Source: Paeniglutamicibacter antarcticus_C (GTDB lineage Bacteria; Actinomycetota; Actinomycetes; Actinomycetales; Micrococcaceae). From it: 64,000 nt of DNA. The first letter of the stretch is position 1. The number at the start of each line of letters is the position of its first letter. Location of the stretch: the NCBI RefSeq assembly GCF_039544305.1, contig NZ_BAABLK010000004.1, forward strand, positions 28,661 to 92,660, written 5' to 3'. The notes under the pieces are model-generated. The model made no database searches, was not told where the DNA came from, and saw nothing but the letters and a program-made list of their open reading frames with translations. Below are positions 36,769 through 45,372 of the stretch, piece by piece. Made by a program: the position numbers and the translations under genes.

Positions 36769-37224
36769 ATGACCGGACAGGGGATCGTGCAACTCGCGGA
36801 GGACATTGCACGCGAGGCACACAAAGGCCAGCTCGACAAGGCCGGCGTCGAGTACATCGCCCACCCCGAGAGGGTCGCCGAAGGCGTACGCACCCACGGT
36901 GGCGGCGACGAGGCTGTCGCAGCCGCGTGGTTGCACGACGTGCTCGAAGACTGCCCCGCTACTGAGGCGGGACTGCGCGAGCAAGGCATCCCCGACTCGG
37001 TCATCGAAACGGTCCTGGCCGTCACCAAACTCAAGAACGAACCGGTGGAGGCGTACTGTGCCCGTGTCGTGGCCAACCCCACGGCCCTGCGCGTCAAGCA
37101 AGCCGACCTCAATGACAATACCGACCCGGCACGCACTGCCCTCCTGCCCGAGGAGATGCGCACCCGGCTGTCGGTGAAATACGCCTACGTCAGGTCTTTG
37201 CTCGGTCTGCCCCGGCAAGTCTAG
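36769..37224 (+). CDS. HD-domain phosphohydrolase, RelA/SpoT-hydrolase-like
   Basis: A 151-residue metal-dependent phosphohydrolase of the HD superfamily. The KGQLDKAGVEYIAHPERVAEGV motif (near residue 21) and AAAWLHDVLEDCPAT (near 53, HD) are the metal ligands, and KQADLNDNTDPAR near 110 completes the site, the pattern of MESH1/SpoT hydrolase domains. It may cleave (p)ppGpp or another nucleotide; that is inference. GGAGG lies before the ATG at 36769. Confidence 0.9.
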   Translation: MTGQGIVQLAEDIAREAHKGQLDKAGVEYIAHPERVAEGVRTHGGGDEAVAAAWLHDVLEDCPATEAGLREQGIPDSVIETVLAVTKLKNEPVEAYCARVVANPTALRVKQADLNDNTDPARTALLPEEMRTRLSVKYAYVRSLLGLPRQV

Positions 37225-37372
37225 GCACCCCGCTTTGTCGCGCGGACAAGCCATCCTCGCTGCCACGAACCTACAACGGGTCTTTGGCCCCTTGCCGCTG
37301 GCGGGCCTGGCACCAAGAATGGAAGTGTGCAGGGCCTACTTCTACGCAGCAACGGAACCGAGAGGACATGTC

Positions 37373-38077
37373 ATGGAACATGCAACGGCAGCGGGTGTCT
37401 CTCCCGTCTTGGTTCCCGAACCCGCTCCGCCGATCCGTGTTTTCATCCTCGATGACCACGAGTTGGTGCGCCGGGGGCTGCGCGAGCTGCTTGAGGGCGA
37501 GGGCTTTGAGGTGGTCGGAACCTCGGGCACCGCACGCGATGCCCGGCGGCAGATCCCGGCCCTTCGCCCCGATGTCTCGGTCCTTGATGCCCGGTTGCCC
37601 GATGGCACGGGAATCGAGGTCTGCCGCGATGTGCGCTCGATCGATGGATCGCTGAACTGCCTGATCCTGACCAGCTACGACGACGAGCAGGCGTTGCGCG
37701 GGGCGGTGCTGGCCGGAGCCATGGGCTACGTGCTCAAGCAGATCGCCGGCAATGACCTGATCCGTGCCCTGCAAAGGGCGGCACGCGGTGAATCGCTTTT
37801 CACCCCGGGACTGAAGCAGCGAATCATCTCCGGGCTGTTCACCCACGAGAATTCCGACCCCCGCATGGCAGAGCTGACCACCCAGGAACGACGGGTCCTT
37901 GAGCTAGTGGGCGAGGGACTGAGCAACCGTCAGATCGGCGAGCGCATGCGCCTGGCTGAGAAGACCGTGAAGAACTACGTGTCATCGATGTTGGCGAAGC
38001 TCGGATTCGAGTCCCGCACCCAGGCCGCGGTCTTCGTGACCCATCCGCTTCGCGGTCCCGATGACGGGGGAACCTAG
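37373..38077 (+). CDS. LuxR-family response regulator, DevR-like
   Basis: A 234-residue response regulator. The receiver domain has FILDDHE (near residue 24), the phosphoacceptor Asp in VSVLDARLPDGTGI and the Lys in YVLKQ. The C-terminal LuxR helix-turn-helix is LTTQERRVLELVGEGLSNRQIGERMRLAEKTVKNYVSSMLAKLG (near 167-210). Its stop codon shares CTAG with that of the histidine kinase on the other strand. The ATG at 37373 follows GAGAGGA. The pair resembles DevR/DevS (DosR/DosS), but the signal is not known. Confidence 0.93.
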   Translation: MEHATAAGVSPVLVPEPAPPIRVFILDDHELVRRGLRELLEGEGFEVVGTSGTARDARRQIPALRPDVSVLDARLPDGTGIEVCRDVRSIDGSLNCLILTSYDDEQALRGAVLAGAMGYVLKQIAGNDLIRALQRAARGESLFTPGLKQRIISGLFTHENSDPRMAELTTQERRVLELVGEGLSNRQIGERMRLAEKTVKNYVSSMLAKLGFESRTQAAVFVTHPLRGPDDGGT

Positions 38078-39594
38078 GCGCCTGTGGACAGCGGGACGTC
38101 CCAGTGCAGCGTGGTCCCCTCACCCCGGGACGAATCGATCACCAGCGTACCTCCGAGTTCGGTGGCACGCTGGCGCATGTTGGCCAAGCCGCTTTCACTT
38201 CCTCCGGGCTGGAACCCGACCCCGTCGTCCTTGAGCGTGAATGCCAAGGTAGGTGGGCTGCGTTCCACGGCCAGTTCCACCGCGCTGGCCTGTGCGTGGC
38301 GCACGACGTTGCTCAGTCCCTCCGTGATGACTGCCAAGAGGTGTGACAGCGTTGTTTCGTTGGTAAGTGCGTCCAAGTCATCACCCAAATGCAGGGTGGG
38401 TGTGAACGCCAGCGGTTCGGAGGCCAGACGGATGGCGCGCAGGATGCGGGAGCTGGGAGTTTCCCTCTCCCCCGCGTTGGCCCGCAACGCATAGATGGTG
38501 GCGCGCAGTTCCCCGATGGTGGTGTCGAGCTCCCCTGCTATGCCAGTGGCCCTCTGGCGTGCGGCTTCGATGGGCAGTTGCTTGCGCAGCGCGCTGATTC
38601 CCAGTCCAGCGGCGAAGATGCGTTGGATGACGATGTCGTGCAGGTCCCTGGCGATGCGTTCACGTTCCAGGTACAACAGCACCTCTTCACGTAAGTGGTG
38701 CATCTGGACCAGCCCGAGCCCCTGGGCGATGTTGTCTGAGAATATTCCCGCCATCTGTGCTTCAACCGGCCGGTAGGGCCCTGCACCTGGTTCCCTGATG
38801 GTGACCAGTAACCCGTAGTGGGCACCGCGAGCAGCTAGCTCGGTGACCATGGTTGCCTGACCGTCGGCCAGTTCCCCCAGGGGAAGGATCGTCTCGGGGG
38901 TGGCAAGCAACAACGGCTGGTTGTTGCGCAACGCCAGGTGGTGGCGCACCCCCACATCCACCAGCACCCTCCCGGCAAGGTGTGGATGGACGTGTGCGCT
39001 GATACCGGCGATCCGGTAGCCGTTGCTGGTTTCCTTGTCCCCGGTGATGGGCGTAAGCAGCAGCGCGTACTTGGCCGCCGCTTCCCGGCGAGCCAGTTCC
39101 GCTACGTCGTTCAGCCCCTGGGTGTGGTGGCGTGATTCCCCGCCGAGCAGTCCTCCGATGCTGGCGCAGGCTGCCAGCCAGCGGGCACGGTCCGCAGCGT
39201 CTTGGTAGAGCTGGGCGTTCTCCAACGCGACGCCGGCGCTTCCGGCGAGCGCCATGCCCAGTTGCCTGTCGGCCTTCGAGTAGCGGTCCTTGCCGTTCTT
39301 TGGACCCAAGGTGAGCCGGGCAAAGTGTTCCTCCCTGCTGGTCACCTCCAAGCGAAGGCGCTTAGCTTCGTCCCTGCCTGCAGGTTCAAGGAGCCCGACA
39401 GCATCCTTGCCCATGGTGAGGACGCCCTGTTGGTGGGAAGCATTGGTTAGTTCCAGGATCCCGGATGCGGCTCCAAAGATCTTCATGGCTTCATCCAGCA
39501 CCCGGTGGGTGATGACGCTGACGCTGAGGTCGCTGGCTATGGAGGCCATGGAGGCGAGCAGTTCTCGCATGCGTACATCGGTGCGTGTGGACAT
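38074..39594 (-). CDS. GAF-domain sensor histidine kinase, DevS-like
   Basis: A 506-residue soluble histidine kinase. Two GAF domains occupy about residues 10-145 and 160-300. The H-box is ERERIARDLHDIVIQRIFAAGL (near 317), typical of HisKA_3, and the ATPase domain has N-box VITEGLSNVVRHAQ and G-box DDGVGFQPGGSESGLANMRQRA. No membrane helix is present. It lies tail to tail with the response regulator, an unusual arrangement for a cognate pair. DevS proteins bind haem in the first GAF; I cannot confirm this residue here. Confidence 0.93.
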   Translation of the reverse strand: MSTRTDVRMRELLASMASIASDLSVSVITHRVLDEAMKIFGAASGILELTNASHQQGVLTMGKDAVGLLEPAGRDEAKRLRLEVTSREEHFARLTLGPKNGKDRYSKADRQLGMALAGSAGVALENAQLYQDAADRARWLAACASIGGLLGGESRHHTQGLNDVAELARREAAAKYALLLTPITGDKETSNGYRIAGISAHVHPHLAGRVLVDVGVRHHLALRNNQPLLLATPETILPLGELADGQATMVTELAARGAHYGLLVTIREPGAGPYRPVEAQMAGIFSDNIAQGLGLVQMHHLREEVLLYLERERIARDLHDIVIQRIFAAGLGISALRKQLPIEAARQRATGIAGELDTTIGELRATIYALRANAGERETPSSRILRAIRLASEPLAFTPTLHLGDDLDALTNETTLSHLLAVITEGLSNVVRHAQASAVELAVERSPPTLAFTLKDDGVGFQPGGSESGLANMRQRATELGGTLVIDSSRGEGTTLHWDVPLSTGA

Positions 39595-39920
39595 CTGCCT
39601 GCGGCCTCCCCCAAGGTATCGACCAATGTGCGTAGTGACTAGGAAGGGAGCACCTCCCTCTATGCGTCACCCTACCCGCGTGGTTGTGCGCAGCAATAGG
39701 TCCCGGTCGAAGGCGATGGGAACAAGGCTGCCCTTGTTGCATCGTCGCTCCGCCACCGCAGGCACAAAGGAACAAGTGTGGGATCTACGGTCCATTCCCT
39801 TACGTCCTGGCGGTAATTGCGCCGTGGCGCAGTGTCAAGACACACCCACTCAGACAGACTAGAACATAGTTTCGAATACATCGGAATCATGGACGGTCCT
39901 GGCTACAGTCGGTCCAGGTT
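39595..39920. other. Region upstream of the kinase gene
   Basis: About 325 bp without a gene. It should carry the kinase promoter. An ACAAGG-GCTG-CCTTGT inverted repeat near 39722-39740 may be regulatory. Confidence 0.4.
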
Positions 39921-41279
39921 TTAGAGTCCCCGCAACAGGCAGGTGTAGAAGCGCACTGCCTTGCCCAGTTCGGCCACCTCCACGGATTCGTTGGTGCCGT
40001 GGATGGAACCGCGTTGCGCCTTGTCCATGCCCAACGGAGCGAAGCGGTAGACATGTTCGCTGATCGAGGTGAACCTGCGTGCATCGGTGGCGGCCATCAT
40101 CAGGTACGGAACCGCGAGCGCCTCTGGGTGCGAAGCGGCCATCGCCGATTCCAGCATGGCGAACTGATCGGAGTCGACGGGCGAGATCGGTGAGGGTTCG
40201 CTGGAAGAGAGCACCGTGTGCTTGATCTTGGGGTCCCTGATGCGCCGTTGCACTCCGGCAACCGTGGAAGCGACCGACTCGGTGACGGCAATGCGGATGT
40301 TCAGCGTCACCGCGGCACGGCGGGCCAGCACGTTGGTGCCGTCGCTTCCCTCAAGCTCGGTCGCCGCGATGGTGGTCCTGACCATCGCGGCAGGTTCCGC
40401 CCCCGCTTGGGCGAGAATCTTTCCTGCAACCTTGCCGGGGCGGGCCAATAGCCGAAGCGCCTCACCGATAATTCCCGGAGCCGTGGAGCCCAGGCGTTCA
40501 AAGGTCTGCACGGTGACGGGGTGCACCGAGGCCGGGAACGGTCGGTGCTGCAAGCGGGTGATGGCACGGGCAATGCGCTGTACCGCACCGAAACGTGGTG
40601 GCGCCGAAGCGTGCCCGCCGGCGTCCTCTGCTTCCAGACGCAGGTCCATGACCCCTTTTTCGCCCACTCCGATCACTCCTACCGGTGCGCCCACCCCCGG
40701 GAATGCCTGATGTGCGATGGCGCCGCCCTCATCAAGGACCATCCAGGGGCGCACCCCGGCGGCGTTGAAGAAGTCGACGGTCAGCTTGGCAGTGGGTCCG
40801 GAGGTTTCCTCGCAGTCGCCGAAGAAAAAGTACACGTCCTGGCCCGGGATGAAGCCCGCCGCTGCCAACTCGTCGGCTGCTTGCAGGATGGAGGCCAGGT
40901 CACCCTTGTCATCGAGGGCTCCGCGGCCATGGATCCGGCCATCTGCAATGACACCGGCAAAGGGCGGATGATCCCACTCTTCTTCGCCTTCAACCGGGAC
41001 CACGTCCTGGTGGGCCATCAACACCACGGGTTTGGTTGCGGCCACTCCCCGCCAGTGCCACAGCTGCCCGGTGATTCCCACCGTGTGCTGTTCGACGGCG
41101 TCCGCGATGTGCGGGTAGAGCTCACGCAGCAGGTGGGCGTGCCGGGTAAATTCGGCGCGATCCTCGGTGTCGCGATCGGCCTGCGAAACGGTTCGGCACC
41201 CGATCAGACGGGACAGCTTGGCGGCGGTCTTTGCGGAGGCATCCTGCACAGCGGAACCGGAATGTGGGCTAGGTGACAT
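39921..41279 (-). CDS. M20-family metallopeptidase
   Basis: A 452-residue carboxypeptidase-like zinc peptidase. Metal ligands are visible in order: LMAHQDVVPV, HGRGALDDKGDL, the base pair EE in GDCEETSG, DEGG, and a final His in IHGTNESV. Such peptidases cleave dipeptides or Xaa-Gly type peptides; the exact substrate is unknown. The start is uncertain: 41279 has no clear ribosome site and 41309 is an alternative. It is transcribed alone. Confidence 0.93.
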   Translation of the reverse strand: MSPSPHSGSAVQDASAKTAAKLSRLIGCRTVSQADRDTEDRAEFTRHAHLLRELYPHIADAVEQHTVGITGQLWHWRGVAATKPVVLMAHQDVVPVEGEEEWDHPPFAGVIADGRIHGRGALDDKGDLASILQAADELAAAGFIPGQDVYFFFGDCEETSGPTAKLTVDFFNAAGVRPWMVLDEGGAIAHQAFPGVGAPVGVIGVGEKGVMDLRLEAEDAGGHASAPPRFGAVQRIARAITRLQHRPFPASVHPVTVQTFERLGSTAPGIIGEALRLLARPGKVAGKILAQAGAEPAAMVRTTIAATELEGSDGTNVLARRAAVTLNIRIAVTESVASTVAGVQRRIRDPKIKHTVLSSSEPSPISPVDSDQFAMLESAMAASHPEALAVPYLMMAATDARRFTSISEHVYRFAPLGMDKAQRGSIHGTNESVEVAELGKAVRFYTCLLRGL

Positions 41280-42072
41280 GGGTGCCAGTCTATGTCGGGA
41301 GCTGCACATGCGCTCTCGGTGCTTGCCACCCACTGGCTTGGATAGGACGCACGGCGTGGGCCAGAGCGTGCGGCACCTTGGGATCCTGAAATCAAACTTG
41401 TCCGTCCCGCTCACCGGTTGCGCGCCTGAAAGCTGGTCGGTCACCCCGAAGATGTAATCGATGCAGAAACGGGGGGGGCACCGGTATTTCCTGCACCCGC
41501 AGTAGTGCGTGGGATCTGCCACCCACTAGGGAAGGCGGCATAGTCATGATCCTTCCGGTGGCAGCACCTACCCGATGACACCTGCATGCGCTATTGGCAG
41601 ACAGGAAACCACAACTCCACGCGCTCCATGCCGTTCCTGGTGCTGGGCGCCCTCTTCAGCACGATTGCCACGGTCGTTCTATCGCACCCACGTCGCTTCG
41701 TCGCCATCGCCTGGATTGTGATGGCCGCATTGCTGATCGCCGGGACCACTAAACCGCGCCGCAGACCGGTGCGGCCACGCGGGGCTGCACCGGGATCGGG
41801 AGTCGGCAATGGCCCGGTGGCAACACGGGCATCGAATGCGCACCATCCTCGTCCTGAAGGCGTTCGCGTGCCTGCTGATCGCAACGGCGCTCATCTCACA
41901 GGAACACACGTGCTTCCCAACGCCGTCCGGAGGGCTCCCCTAGCGGGGAATCCAAGCCCGTGGTTTGGCTGCGAGGCCAAGCGGCGACAGTCCCCGTGCG
42001 AATTCCCTTTTCATTGCCAACCCAACATGTAAGACTGGCTTTGCCCGAAAGTCATCGAGAAAAGGGAAGATC
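41280..42072. other. Mostly non-coding region upstream of M20 gene
   Basis: About 790 bp. A frame at 41586-42032 begins with two possible helices (FLVLGALFSTIATVVLSHPRRF, IVMAALLIAG) then becomes low-complexity; a different frame near 41845 reads as hydrophobic (ILVLKAFACLLIATALIS). It may be a broken membrane gene, but I cannot support a product. Confidence 0.35.
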
Positions 42073-42288
42073 ATGATTGAGAAACTTCACGATTTAGGTG
42101 TCAAGAGCGAGTACGCCTACATAGGCGGCTTTGTCTCCATCGCCCTGTCTTACACCTCTTGGCTGGTCAGCCGGGGCAAGGCCGGTCATGACCGCGCGCA
42201 GTCCGACCGTTGGGGTATCTTCGTCGGACACTGGGCTCCCACGTTCTTCACCATCGGCATCGCCCTGCGCCTCGAGGAAAAGAAATAG
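42073..42288 (+). CDS. Small membrane protein, unknown function
   Basis: A 71-residue protein with a central helix (about 17-35, GGFVSIALSYTSWLVSRG) and a second hydrophobic stretch (about 46-62, IFVGHWAPTFFTIGIAL). It starts MIEKLHDLGVKSEY. AGGGAAGA precedes the ATG. The clean frame and ribosome site support a gene; the function is unknown. Confidence 0.7.
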   Translation: MIEKLHDLGVKSEYAYIGGFVSIALSYTSWLVSRGKAGHDRAQSDRWGIFVGHWAPTFFTIGIALRLEEKK

Positions 42289-42556
42289 ACAGACCTGAAA
42301 CATCGGCCACGGCGTCGTGGACCCCCTCGCACGGCGGGCATTCGTTATGGCTGCGCGAGGGGCTACACGTCCATCTCCGAACCTTCCACCCCAGGACCCA
42401 CCTCCTCGATTAGTTATCTTGGGTAGCATGTGGGACTCAGCACCGGTGCCGGTTTCCCGCAAGGGCAACATGTAGACCAACAGTTGCCCATGGGTGCTCG
42501 GTCCGGGGACGATCAAGATAATGATGTACCAGGAACGTCCGAGCGGGAGAGGTTCG

Positions 42557-43114
42557 ATGGCAAGCGACAAGGGCTCCGCAGAGGGCCAGCGGCGGGTATT
42601 CACGATTGGACATTCCACCCGTGAATTCGATGAAGTGGTTGCGATGCTGCAAGCCAATGACGTCACGGAGCTGGTTGATGTGCGCTCATACCCTTCATCG
42701 CGGAAGTTTCCGCAGTGGAACCAAAGCGCGATCGAAGAGTCCTTGCCACACGATATCGGATACCGCTGGATCCAGGACCTAGGCGGCCGCAGGCACACTC
42801 CGGCGGGTGTAGCCACTCCCAACGGCGGCTGGCGGGTCAAGGCGTTCCGTGACTACGCGGATTACATGGCCACCAAGGAATTCCGTTCCGGCCTTTCGGA
42901 GCTCCTGAAGGTCGCCGACGAGTCGGTGCCGGCAATCATGTGCAGCGAGGCGGTGCCGTGGAGATGCCACCGGAGACTGATCACCGACGCATTGATTGCC
43001 GAAGGTGTGGAAGTGCTCGATATCATGTCAGCCACGTCAACCAGGAAGGCTGAAATGACCGATTTTGCGAGTGTGGAAAGTGGTGTGATCACCTACCCTG
43101 CACCCGAAGGGTGA
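42557..43114 (+). CDS. DUF488 family protein, copy 2
   Basis: A 185-residue protein with the same motifs as copy 1: FTIGHSTREFDEVVAML, DLGGRRHTP, CSEAVPWRCHRRL and a FASVESGVITYP end. The two copies lie 7.8 kb apart, in the same direction. They share about half of their residues by eye and are not adjacent to the same genes. The ATG at 42557 follows GAGAGG; an upstream frame start at 42494 is less likely. Confidence 0.92.
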   Translation: MASDKGSAEGQRRVFTIGHSTREFDEVVAMLQANDVTELVDVRSYPSSRKFPQWNQSAIEESLPHDIGYRWIQDLGGRRHTPAGVATPNGGWRVKAFRDYADYMATKEFRSGLSELLKVADESVPAIMCSEAVPWRCHRRLITDALIAEGVEVLDIMSATSTRKAEMTDFASVESGVITYPAPEG

Positions 43115-43323
43115 TCGCGGGCCAGTAGCTGATTTCCGCACGACTCCCGTGCCGGTCCTAGCTGGCCGGCTGGCTGGCTGGCTAAACACCCTCCCACGAG
43201 GAGAACACACGGTTCGTTGGGTCCGGTCCACGGCGGGTGACCGGACCATGCTGCTGCTTCTCGATCGAACGTGGCTTCCGGCAACAAACTCTCGCCGGGG
43301 GGCGCGAATCTCCTTCTTGAGAA

Positions 43324-44469
43324 TCAGTCTCCCGCGATGGCCTTGACCGCTGCGACCACCGCGCGTGCCGCTGTCGCGATCTCGGATTCCTTCACGTTGC
43401 GGGTGAAGCTCAGGCGTACGGCGGTGTGTGCTTCTTCTTCCCCGTACCCCATGGCCAGCAGCACCGCGGAAGCATCGGTGGACCCCGCGGCGCAGGCGGA
43501 GCCCGATGAGCACAGCACACCGCGGCGTTCGAGTTCCAGCAGGACCGTCTCTCCCCCGGTTTCGGGGAACACGAAGGAGACGATGCCCGGCACGCGCTTT
43601 TGCCCGTCCCCGGTGAGTTTGGCCCTGGTTCGTCCCTGGGTGTTCAACCCGTCAAGGACGGCGTCGATGAGATGTTTCCCGAACCCGTCGGCGGCACCGG
43701 AGTTGTTCGCGCTCGCTGCCGCTAAGAGCGCCGTGGCGGTGGAGACGGCACCGGCAACGTTTTCGGTTCCCGATCGGCGTTCGCGTTCCTGGCCGCCGCC
43801 GTGGATCAGCGGCTCCAGGGGCAGCTTGCCGCGGACCATCAGCAGCCCCGCTCCCTTCAGCCCACCGATCTTGTGCCCGGAGATGCTCAACGCATCAACG
43901 CGCGAAGCGATCCCGGCCATCTCCAGCCAGCCCGCGGCCTGGACGCCGTCGCAGTGCACCAGTGCACCGACCCCATGTGCCGCTGCAGCCGCCTCGGCAA
44001 CGGGCTGGATCGTACCGACCTCGTTGTTCACCGCCATCACCGAGACCAAGGTGGTGTCGGTGCGCAGCAGCGCGGTGAACGCGTCGATATCCAGCACGCC
44101 AGCGGCATCGACCGGGGCCACGTCGAGCGTGAAACCGTGATGGCGCACCAGGTAGGCGCAAGCCTCAATGACCGCGGGGTGTTCAATGGCCGAGCGGACA
44201 ACGTGCTTGCCGCGCGGGGTGCCCAGTGCCAGGCCCTTGATGGCCAGGTTGTTGGACTCGGTGCCCCCGGAGGTGAACACCATGTCCCCGGTGCGCACGC
44301 CCAGCACGTTTGCTGCCGTGCACCGGGCGTAGTCAAGGGCGCGGGCGGCGGTGTGACCCATGGCGTGGGTGCTTGAAGGGTTGCCGTAGTCGCTGGTCAG
44401 CAACGGGATGATGACGTCGAGGACGTCTTGGCGCACCGGGGTGGTGGCTGCGGCGTCGAGGTAGATCAC
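43324..44469 (-). CDS. Cysteine desulfurase of NAD cluster type
   Basis: A 381-residue PLP enzyme of the NifS/IscS family. It has the N-terminal YLDAAATTP, the PLP-binding Lys in SISGHKIGGLKGAG (near residue 198), and the catalytic Cys in GVLCSSGSACAAGS (near 322). The start is a GTG directly after the nadC stop. In NAD biosynthesis clusters such enzymes supply sulfur for the NadA iron-sulfur cluster; here it is the last gene of the nrtR-nadABC set. No scaffold gene is adjacent. Confidence 0.93.
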   Translation of the reverse strand: MIYLDAAATTPVRQDVLDVIIPLLTSDYGNPSSTHAMGHTAARALDYARCTAANVLGVRTGDMVFTSGGTESNNLAIKGLALGTPRGKHVVRSAIEHPAVIEACAYLVRHHGFTLDVAPVDAAGVLDIDAFTALLRTDTTLVSVMAVNNEVGTIQPVAEAAAAAHGVGALVHCDGVQAAGWLEMAGIASRVDALSISGHKIGGLKGAGLLMVRGKLPLEPLIHGGGQERERRSGTENVAGAVSTATALLAAASANNSGAADGFGKHLIDAVLDGLNTQGRTRAKLTGDGQKRVPGIVSFVFPETGGETVLLELERRGVLCSSGSACAAGSTDASAVLLAMGYGEEEAHTAVRLSFTRNVKESEIATAARAVVAAVKAIAGD

Positions 44470-45372
44470 CTACTGTCCATCCATGGCGATGTCCAGGCCC
44501 AGGTCCAGGGCGCGCACAGAGTGGGTCAGTGCGCCGGAGGAAATCACGTCGACCCCGGTCGCTGCGATATCCGCCACGGTGTCCAGGGTGACGTTGCCCG
44601 AGGCCTCGACCAGGGCGGCCCCGGCGATCCTGCGCACCCCGGTGGCGAGGTCTGCCAGGGAAAAGTTGTCCAGCATGATGGTGTCCACACCGGCGGCAAC
44701 CACGGAGTCGATCTGGTCCAGGGAATCGACCTCGACCTCGAAGTGCACCGTGTGGCCCAGGTTTGCCCGAGCCGTACGCAACGCAGCGGTGAGCTGGGAC
44801 CCAATGCCCAGCAGGGCCAGGTGGTTGTCCTTGGCCATCACTGCCTCGGAGAGGTTGTCGCGGTGGTTGTGCCCGCCGCCGCAGCGCACCGCGTAGCGCT
44901 CGAGCACGCGCAGCCCCGGGGTGGTCTTGCGGGTGTCGGCGATCCGCGCACCGGTTCCCTGGGCGGCGGCGACGAAGGCCGCGGTGGACGTGGCGATTCC
45001 GGAAAGCCGCTGGAGCAGGTTCAGCCCGACTCGCTCGCCCGCCAGCAAACCCCTGGCGGGGCCCGAAACGGTGATCAGCGTGTCACCGGTGTTGAAATGC
45101 TCGCCGTCGGCGAGCGCGGGCACCAGTTCCAGGGCCGGGTCGCATAGCTTCATGGCGGCAATGAATGTTTCCAGGCCCGCGCAGATGCCCGGTTCGCGGG
45201 CAATGACCGCGGCGCGTGCCTGTGCGTGGGCACCAATCAGCACGTTGCCGGTCAGATCCCCGCGGGGGTTGTCTTCCTCCAGGGCGGCCAACACAATCTT
45301 GTTGATGGTGCGGGCTGGGACGGGCAGAAGGGTAGCTGTACGGGCGGATGCGTGGGTGGCGGTGCTAGACAA
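44470..45372 (-). CDS. nadC: Nicotinate-nucleotide pyrophosphorylase (carboxylating)
   Basis: A 300-residue quinolinate phosphoribosyltransferase that converts quinolinate and PRPP to nicotinate mononucleotide, the third step of de novo NAD synthesis. Visible elements: GERVGLNLLQRLSGIAT near residue 112, ADTRKTTPGLRVLERYAVRCGGGHNHR near 145, and the C-terminal VDVISSGALTHSVRALDLGLDI. It overlaps nadB by 8 bp and abuts the cysteine desulfurase. Length fits the family. Confidence 0.96.
   Translation of the reverse strand: MSSTATHASARTATLLPVPARTINKIVLAALEEDNPRGDLTGNVLIGAHAQARAAVIAREPGICAGLETFIAAMKLCDPALELVPALADGEHFNTGDTLITVSGPARGLLAGERVGLNLLQRLSGIATSTAAFVAAAQGTGARIADTRKTTPGLRVLERYAVRCGGGHNHRDNLSEAVMAKDNHLALLGIGSQLTAALRTARANLGHTVHFEVEVDSLDQIDSVVAAGVDTIMLDNFSLADLATGVRRIAGAALVEASGNVTLDTVADIAATGVDVISSGALTHSVRALDLGLDIAMDGQ

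Noticed and set aside
43160..43186. GGCT tetranucleotide repeat run
   Set aside because: Only about four units, between genes, with no sign of function.
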